DNA of 64,000 nucleotides. Source: Tolypeutes matacus. Lineage: Eukaryota > Chordata > Mammalia > Cingulata > Chlamyphoridae. The stretch covers positions 385,187 to 449,186 of the forward strand of contig JAKSZT010054399.1 in the NCBI GenBank assembly GCA_026826555.1, given 5' to 3'. Under the pieces are notes generated by a model, which did not search any database, was not told the origin of the DNA, and saw nothing but the letters and a program-made list of their open reading frames with translations. Positions 57,012 to 64,000 of this stretch are shown piece after piece. A program made the position numbers and the translations under genes. Positions within the stretch are counted from its first letter, which is position 1; each line of letters opens with the position of its first letter.

Positions 57012-57850
57012 TTAAAATGTACTACTTCAGATTCAGAAAGAGAACAAATATATCACTCATTAAGAGTCTTGTTGTAAACGTTTTTCCTTAAATATTTCCT
57101 TCTTTATTTCAGGCAGACTTTTTAACTTTAGGGAGTCAAAACTATGTTCCCTAAAGCAGCCTCCTCTGGATTGCCTTTGTTATTTTTATGATATAGACTC
57201 AAGGAAGCATAGCCTTGTAGAGCTGGAAGGAACATTGGATACATATCCTTTTCCCATTTGTATCTTTGAAATGTGTGTCATGTTACTTTCCATTCCATTA
57301 TGTGTATTGTGCAGCTGTTCAAGTTCTGAAAGCAGGGAAGGTCACTGGTATAAATAGGACACGTCACCAAACTCAGAACATGCTCTTGGGACCTCTGGAA
57401 GTGAGGGGCTCCTACTGTGAGTGCAAGTCACCTTCACTAAGATGAAGATTTACTCTTCTCCTCACTCCTTAGACATTGCTAATGTGAAAGATCATAGGGA
57501 TTAAGGAAGTTTAGGGGAAGGTAAGTGAGAAGTGAATTCCTTTGCCAGGTAGTCTCTAGGACTGGTTTGTTGTTTCCAAGGTCCAAGTCCTTGGAAATGG
57601 CTTAGAAATAATGTCCTAATAAGCAAAATTGATGTATTACCCTTGGTTATATACAGGCAGGTCTCCCAATACGATGAATTTACTTTAGGAGTACAGAAAA
57701 ACAACCCAATATGTTCGTCACATTTAATGAGGTCTTCAACCATAGAACATCTTCAGAGACCTGGTGCTTAATTGGTCAGGTTGGCTAAATAAGTTAAGGT
57801 CTGTATTAATCTCACCTTTATTTGTACTACTATATATTCTGAATATATTG
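57012..57850. other. No gene supported
   Basis: Unique-looking. The minus frame at 57501-57743 (80 codons) has no known motif. Confidence 0.4.
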
Positions 57851-57989
57851 ACTGATTTTCTTACTCAAGAGAATGTCTTACATTTAATGTATGAATGCTA
57901 GGAATAACTTCATTAAGATTGTGCTCAGATTAATTAATCACAAGAAAATTGCAATTAAAAATCATAGTGAAATAGCTAAAAATATCCCC

Positions 57990-58200
57990 ATATTAGCTAA
58001 ATTAAACAGAATTACTGCATCAAGTGTCGAAGAGAATATGGAAAAACTGATACTCTCTTAAAAAAATAAAAGAAGCTGGGTAAATATAAAATATGATAAA
58101 TGAAAAGAAATCAACAGCCAGGCACAATATAGTGAAATTACAGAACATTAAAGATAAGAGGAAATCATAAAAGAGCCAGAGAAAAAGGATAGATTATCCT
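57990..58200 (+). mobile_element. L1M fragment, sense
   Basis: 'cagccaggcacaatatagtg', 'gataagaggaaatcataaaag', 'agccagagaaaaaggatag' are L1M-like. The same L1 appears to continue at 60441 after the provirus ('ccttaaaggagcagcattg', 'ccaactgagaattctctatcc'). Confidence 0.55.
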
Positions 58201-60440
58201 TGTTTCAGTTACCTATTGTGTAACAAACCACCCCAAAATTTAATTGCTTAAAATAACAGTGATTTATTATTTACGTTCCTGTGTGTTGGTTGGGTGGTTC
58301 TTCTGCTGGTCTTGTCTGGGTTCATTCTTGCAGCTGGATTCAGCAAGTGGATTGACCAGGGATTGTGTTTAACTGGGATCCTTGAGATGGCTTGATCTTT
58401 CTCCCTCCATGACGTTGTTTATTTTCAAGGAAGCCAGAACAGGCTGCTTCTTCACGTTGCAACAGCAGTATTGCAGGAGGGAAAACTCCAAGGCACAAAT
58501 GCCTATATTGCATCTGCTTGCATTACATTTGTTGGTGGTTCACCAGACAAAGTAAGTTTTCTGGCCAAGCCCAGAGTCAACATGGGAGGTGACTACACAA
58601 AGGCATGAATACCAGGAAGCATGAGACATTGCTACATTAATGTAGCAACTAAGCACAGTCTGCCCTGTGTCCCCCACGATTCACCCCATACCCCCATAGA
58701 AAGCAAGCTTACCTTCTCCCAAGACCCAAAGTACTACCCAACAAAAGTATCAGGATCAAATTTCATCAACTTGTGATCTGTATTAGGTCTAGATGCAGAT
58801 GAGACCCAGGTGTAACTCCTCCTCTGCGAATGAAAGTGACAAATCATCTGCTTCTTACATACCAAATGGTGAGATAGGTTAGAATGACCACAATAGAAAC
58901 TCATTAAAGTAGGGGCGGGAAAGAGAGAACATAGCAATCACTGGTCCATAGCAATTCTGAAATTCAGCTGGCCTTATGTTATCTGGTTTTCCTACCCCCA
59001 AGGAATGGGAATATTTCTTGATAAAGGCCTAGTTCTTGAATTGTTACCTGAGGCATTCTCCTCCTCAGCTCTTTGTTCCACCTTCTGAAAGAACTTACAT
59101 TTTTGGTAGGAAATGGCTCATGTTTGTAGCTGGGTAGCTTTCTCAGCTTTCTTCTGAAACTGCACATTGTTAGGGGATCGGAGCTCACTTTTCACTTTGA
59201 AAAAAATATCTATTCTTTTTACTCCAAGCTAGTACAAGTCCCTTAAAAACTTTTATGGGGGAAGCGGCTGTGGCTCAATCAGTAGGGCTCCCATTTACCA
59301 TATGGGAGGCCCCGGGTTTGGTTCCTGGGGCCTCCTGGTGAAGGCAAGCCCGCCTGCACGGCGTGGTTAGCTGACCCAGCGAGCACAAGCAGCAAGGGGG
59401 GGATAAATGAATAAATAAATAAAATCTTTAAAAAAAAAAAAAAAAAAAAACTTTTATGGGTTTCTTATGAATCTGAATTAGATTTACTCCATGCCCCAAA
59501 AGCCATTAGGCATCAAAAGGCCAAAAACAGGGCTCTCTCTAGTTTGGGCATAAAGCTTCTATGGAATACCACCCTTAAGATTCTTAAAAGCCCTTCTGTC
59601 TAGCTAAGAAGGTCTACTAAGCACTACCTTAACCCTTTCTGAGGTCACACTATCTTTCCTACCACCACCCATTGATTTGATATTTACTCTAAGACCATTT
59701 CTTATTTTGAGAATCTGTTGCTGACTGGAGAGACTGAAGATGAGAAACAATTTTATTTTCCAACCCAGTAAGTCCTGGTCAATCTATATTTCCTATAAAT
59801 TCTACTTTCAAATGAGTAGTTCCTTAACTAGTTCATCTCTCTCTCCACGTATCTTATCATATGTGGCTAAAGAAGGCCATCTGATACGTCCAACAGTCTG
59901 TCTGAACATCTTCTTAGCCACATATAAATTTCATTTTGTTTTTATCTTCCAAGTTACTACAGACAATAGTTTTGCCAGTTGTTTCACTCTACAAGGTAAT
60001 GATCACCTTATCAACAGCTTTTAATCAACATTCCCTCACTGCCTTTCCAGCCTCCATTAACAGTTTTGTTACCCATTACCTCCAAGCTTCATCAATGGCT
60101 TCCTGGGCCGTTTTCCAACCTCCAGCCTCCACCCAGTTCCAAAGCCAATGCCGCACATATTAGTTTTTTATTATAGCAACACTCAACTTCTGGGTACCAA
60201 TTTCTGTTTCAGTTATATATTGCTGCATAACTAACCACCTCAAAATGTAGTGGTTTAAAACAATGATTCATTACTTTTTATGACTCTGTGGGTTGACTAA
60301 AAGGTTCTGCTGATAGTTTCCCCTGGGCTTATTCTATTGAGTTGTCTGAAATCTGGGCTCAACTGTGATACCTGGAACAGTGGGCACGAATACCAGGATG
60401 TGTGATTCATTGGGAGCCATTAATGTGACAGTGTACCACA
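58201..60440 (-). mobile_element. Old MaLR (MLT1-like) provirus with both LTRs
   Basis: Minus-strand element. The 3' LTR is at about 58201-58660 and the 5' LTR at 60205-60440 (shortened); both start on the plus strand with TGTTTCAGTTA and share 'aggcatgaataccaggaag'/'acgaataccaggatgtg' blocks. Just inside the 5' LTR, 60188-60200 reversed gives TGGTACCCAGAAG, a tRNA-Leu-type primer-binding site as used by ERVL/MaLR. The internal part (about 58660-60187) is about 1.5 kb with no intact gene and holds a younger SINE. It sits in sense L1. It is inactive. Confidence 0.75.
59260..59445 (+). mobile_element. DAS-III SINE monomer, young
   Basis: 186 bp, nearly identical to 35397-35579. Box B shows two C-to-T changes ('gggtttggttcct'), of the kind methylated CpG decay gives. 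Pure A tail of about 20. Exact 15-bp duplication AAAAACTTTTATGGG at 59245-59259 and 59446-59460. It lies inside the MaLR provirus. Confidence 0.95.
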
Positions 60441-61170
60441 CCTTAAAGGAGCAGCATTGCCCGTAGCAGGTTACCAGGTTTTTTAAACAGCCAACTGAGA
60501 ATTCTCTATCCAGTGAAAATATCTATCAAGAACAGAGATAAAATAAATATATTTTTAGATGCACAAAACTGAAAGTTTGCCACGTGTGGATGTTCACTAA
60601 AGAAAATTCTAATGGATGAAGTTCAGACAGAAGGAAAGTGATCCCAGCTGGAAAGTCTGAGATACAAGAAGGAAAGAAGATAACATGAAACAATAAAATA
60701 ATACTTAGGAGGTTAAAAAGTGAGTTGTACTTAATGTTTACTCAGAATAACATATAAGCTAGAAGGGGTTTAAAGGAAGTTAAAGTGACCCAAGTTTCTT
60801 GGTTCTTGTTTTGTGCAGATGGAGGCTAAATCTATTGATTAGCTTTAGGCTTTATTGGCATGCAAGGATAGAAAAAGAAATGTAGAATGGGTATAACAAA
60901 TAGGAAGCACAAAACTGGTGATATAAGCCAAAATAAGTCACTAATTATAATAAATGTCAATGAGCTAAATCCTCTAAATGACAATAATTTTTAGGTAGTA
61001 TAGTTTAATCATCTAATCTCAAAATATAGAAAACATATTGACAGATGGTAAGGAAAAAGAAAAAACAAATCTACAATCATAGCAGAAGGTTTTAACATAC
61101 ACCTCTCAGTAATCAATAAAATTAGCATATCAAAATTAGTTAAGGTATAGAACATTTTAAAGCATTATTA
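60441..61170 (+). mobile_element. L1M 5' part, sense
   Basis: 'gaattctctatccagtgaaaa', 'ctacaatcatagcagaagg', 'tttaacatacacctctcag', 'aagcattattaacaaacttg' follow the L1 order up to the endonuclease region of ORF2. Coding frames are destroyed. Confidence 0.7.
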
Positions 61171-61174
61171 ACAA

Positions 61175-62330
61175 ACTTGACCAACTCAATCTCATTTGCT
61201 GCCTCTTCCTCTTCTTTCCAAACTCTTAATGTTGGAGTTCATCAGGGTGAACCCTTGGTGCCCCTCTTTTTATCTCAATGTATGCTTACTTCTTTTGTAA
61301 TATCATGTAGATTATTAACTTTAAATACCATCTATATGCTGAGGACTTCCACTCCAGCCCAGACTTCTTTCCCAATATAAATATCCAACAGTCTATTTGA
61401 CAACGCCACCTGGTTGTTGAATAGAAATCTCAAATTCAACATGTCCTAAAATGAACTTGGGATTTTATCTGCCAAACATGTATTAACCATCTTTCCAGCG
61501 ACACTGGTGAAAACTTTGGAGTTAGTTTTAATTCCTCCTTTCCCCCTCACCTCCCACATCCTATGTATCAGGAAATCCTGTTGTCTCTATTTTCAAAATA
61601 TATCCAGAATCTAGCCACTGCTCACCACCTCTACTGTTATCACCCATCACTCCCCTGGATTATTGTAATAACCTCCTAACTGGTCTCCCTGCTCGTTATC
61701 CAATAGTCTACTCTCAACACAGCTGCCGGAGTGGTCCCTTCAAAGGGCAAGCCAGATCATGCCATGCCTCTGCTCAAAACTCTGCAGTGGCTCCCCATTT
61801 CTCTGAGAATCAAAATCTTTCAGTGGTCTACAGGACCCTTGGGGTGATTCTAGCCTTTTGATGTCTCTGACCACATGACTCACTGGTCTCCCGTTGCTCA
61901 CTCCAATCCAGACATTTGGCCTCTCTGCACATACACTTGCTTTTCCCTATTCCTAGAACACTGTTCCTCTGATATTCACGTGGCTAATGCCCTTGTTTCT
62001 TTCAAATCTTTTCTCAGCTGTTACCTTTTCACTGAGGCCCTGCTCTTCCCATGCGTTTCCACGGCACCCTCTCAACCAATCTCTGGCTCTCCTTATCCCC
62101 ATGCCCTACCCCATTTTCCTTTATTCCATCTCACTTTCCAGCTTCTAACATACTGAATAAAACTCATGAATTATTTTTAGTTACTATTGTCTGTCTCTCC
62201 CTGCTAGAATTTAAGCTACCTGAGGGCAAGGAGACTCGTTTATTTTGTTGACCTAGAACTGTACCTGGCTCATTATAGGTGCTAGATAAATGTCGGCTGG
62301 GCAAATGGATGATTGAATGAAATATACAAA
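61175..62330 (+). mobile_element. L2 LINE, ORF2 C-terminal part and 3' UTR
   Basis: Long, ordered L2 match: 'ggagttcatcagggtgaac', 'aacctcctaactggtctcc', 'agccagatcatgccatgcc', 'ctgcagtggctccccatt', 'gaatttaagctacctgagggc', 'taggtgctagataaatg'. Plus frames at 61177-61380 and 61875-62251 are surviving pieces or chance. Confidence 0.88.
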
Positions 62331-62334
62331 TTCC

Positions 62335-63300
62335 TATAAAAATCAAATCCATCAATATTTTTAAAAGGGTACTACAGCATGACCAAGTTATGTTTGTTCT
62401 GGAAATAGAGATGGTTTAACATTAGAAAAACTAACTGATATAATCCATGAAATTAAATTCTTACAGAAGGTACATCATATTATTTTCTTGCTAGATTACA
62501 AAAACAGTTGATAAAATTCTACATACATTCAAAATCTTTTTAAAGATAATTTTAGCAAGGTAAGAATAAAAGAAAAGTTCCTTATGTTCATCAGGTATCT
62601 GAAAATTCTACAGCAAACGTTATACTTAATGGTGGAAAATGAAAACTTTCCCTTAGGGTTGGGATCAGAGAAGGACTTCCCCTATTGCCATTTGTATTGT
62701 ACCAAAGGTTCAAGCTGAAATAGTAAGACAAGAAAAAGAAATAAAAGTATTAAGATTGGAAAGTAAGAAACAAAAGTGCCATTATTTGCAAAAGATATGA
62801 TGAAATATGTAAAAAAATTTTAAAACTCTACAGATAAATTATTGGTATCAAGAAAGAGTTTAGCAAGGTTGCTGAATACAAAATCAACCTATAATATTTA
62901 CTTTAATTCTATATGCTAGCAACAAACAACTAGAAAATAAAGTAAGAAAAAAGATACTTTTTTCCAACAACATCTAAGCATGTAGTACCTGGGAATAGTT
63001 CTAACAAAAAGACATATAAAAGACTTCTATGGAAAAAATGATAAAACTTTTTTGAATATTAAAGAAGACCTAAGTAAGTGGGAAAATATGCAATGGCCTT
63101 GGATTGGAATATTTAGAATTATAAACATGTCAATTCTTTCTAAATTGAACTATAAATTCATTTTAATCCTAATAAAAATTACAGCAGATTATTTGTTGAA
63201 ACTGACTCACTGCTTGTAAAGTATATGGAAATGCAAATGGCTGAAAAAAAAAGTCAAAACAATTAGAAATGTGAACAACTAGATACTAGATATTTGATGA
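62335..63300 (+). mobile_element. L1M ORF2 middle part, sense
   Basis: Reverse-transcriptase region of L1 onward: 'acagcatgaccaagttatg', 'ggtttaacattagaaaaac', 'atacttaatggtggaaaatg', 'aaatcaacctataatattt', 'ctatatgctagcaacaaac'. All frames broken. Confidence 0.8.
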
Positions 63301-64000
63301 TACTGAGGAAATTTACTGTTAATTTGGAGGTTTGTGATAATTGTGATTACTTTACTAAAACTTTTGTGGATGAAATTGAAAAAGGAAGAAAGAAAGAAAT
63401 CACCCTGGAAATAGGAGAAAAATCACCATAGGTGTGAAACAGATATTCATTTCAGGAAAGTTTTGTTCTCTCCCCGAGAAGCCAGAATTTGCTCTATTGA
63501 GTCGTGGCGAACAAGCAGAGACTACTTAGGTGGTGGAACTTAGCATCAGGAGCTGGGAGGAGGCTGGGGAAGCAAGTGTGAGGAAACTCTTCCATGTTGT
63601 TACAATCCTGTCCTTCATCCCTGGGTTCTGATCCTAAGTGCCCCCACCCCCACCCCACCCCACGCAGGGCTTTCCAACTCGGTGCTGGGTGGAAGCCAGA
63701 TCTCTGGGTTGATAGCCAAGTACCTGGGAGAGCCCAGCTCCATGAATATTTACTGGGCTTGGTGACAGCTCATATCACTTTGCACTGGCTGCCAGAGCTT
63801 GGCTGAACTAATTAGATCAAATCAAAGAAGAGAGCCTGATAGGATATTGCTTTTTTTTTCCTAGTGCTTTCCCCCTTACTAGACCAAATACTGAATGTAA
63901 TTTATCAGTTACCTGGAAGAAAGTGGGTAGGTATTTTTTGTCATCTTTAGTTTAGTTTAATTATGTGAAAGCCTTTTCTGCAATGCTATACACAAACCTT
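63300..64000. other. Unique sequence, no gene supported
   Basis: A CCCCA run lies at 63640-63665. The part 63735-63850 looks like conserved non-coding DNA, with 'actaattagatcaaatcaaag', which includes a homeodomain-type TAATTA core and a TCF/LEF-like ATCAAAG word. The 70-codon frame at 63594-63806 is unsupported. Confidence 0.4.

Noticed and set aside
1..64000. A new multi-gene system
   Set aside because: No run of plausible genes, operon or conserved gene set exists in this window. The content is repeat-rich mammalian DNA.

Overview
The window is mammalian nuclear DNA from a xenarthran, almost certainly an armadillo (Dasypus type). The diagnostic signal is the armadillo-specific DAS family of tRNA-derived SINEs. 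Two near-identical monomers (about 35.4 and 59.3 kb) and several older two-unit copies are present, beside a xenarthran set of ERVL-like solo LTRs and L1 3' UTRs. Placental repeats of older age (L2, MIR, MLT1, MER5, MER20, a mariner MITE) fill much of the rest. I find no convincing protein-coding gene, rRNA, functional tRNA or CRISPR array. Open frames of 60-216 codons are chance frames or lie inside SINEs, LTRs and L1 pieces. The window reads as gene-poor intergenic or deep intronic DNA. It has one 100-N assembly gap at 4792-4891.

Layout. 0-6 kb: an ERVL-type pol remnant (minus), then L1 in antisense, interrupted by a nested pair of LTRs and the gap. 6-10 kb: L1 3' UTR, a reversed SINE, a complete MaLR-like LTR (7.8-8.2 kb) and a SINE with a 16-bp target duplication (9.3 kb). 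10.3-15.6 kb: a sense L1 (5' UTR/ORF1 part and ORF2 3' part) broken by two more LTR-in-LTR nests. 16-22 kb: MIR, L1 tails, a palindromic mariner MITE, mostly unique DNA at 18.4-19.6 kb, an LTR at 19.9-20.5 kb, L1 and a hAT MITE. 22-26.7 kb: an antisense L1 region broken by one SINE and three solo LTRs. 26.7-32.3 kb: mostly unique, with a modular L1 3' UTR at 28.3-28.9 kb. 32.3-33.1 kb: a possible exon pair around a GATA/GATG microsatellite. 33.9-35.9 kb: MLT1, L2, and L1 with a SINE inside it. 36-41 kb: mostly unique, with an RFX-type X-box at 38.2 kb. 41-47 kb: probable LTR, L1M with MER5, MLT1, a xenarthran L1 3' end, a SINE and a complete LTR. 47-58 kb: mostly unique with MIR, MLT1, MER20, microsatellites and SINEs. 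58.2-60.4 kb: an old MaLR provirus with two LTRs and a primer-binding site. 60.5-63.3 kb: L1/L2/L1. The last 0.7 kb is unique.

Nothing here works together as a pathway. What the window records well is insertion history. Old L1 was hit by LTR family A, family A was hit three separate times by family B, and DAS SINEs entered later. Family names A, B, C and D are local labels of mine. Divergence was not computed, and coordinates of old repeats are approximate unless target-site duplications are stated.
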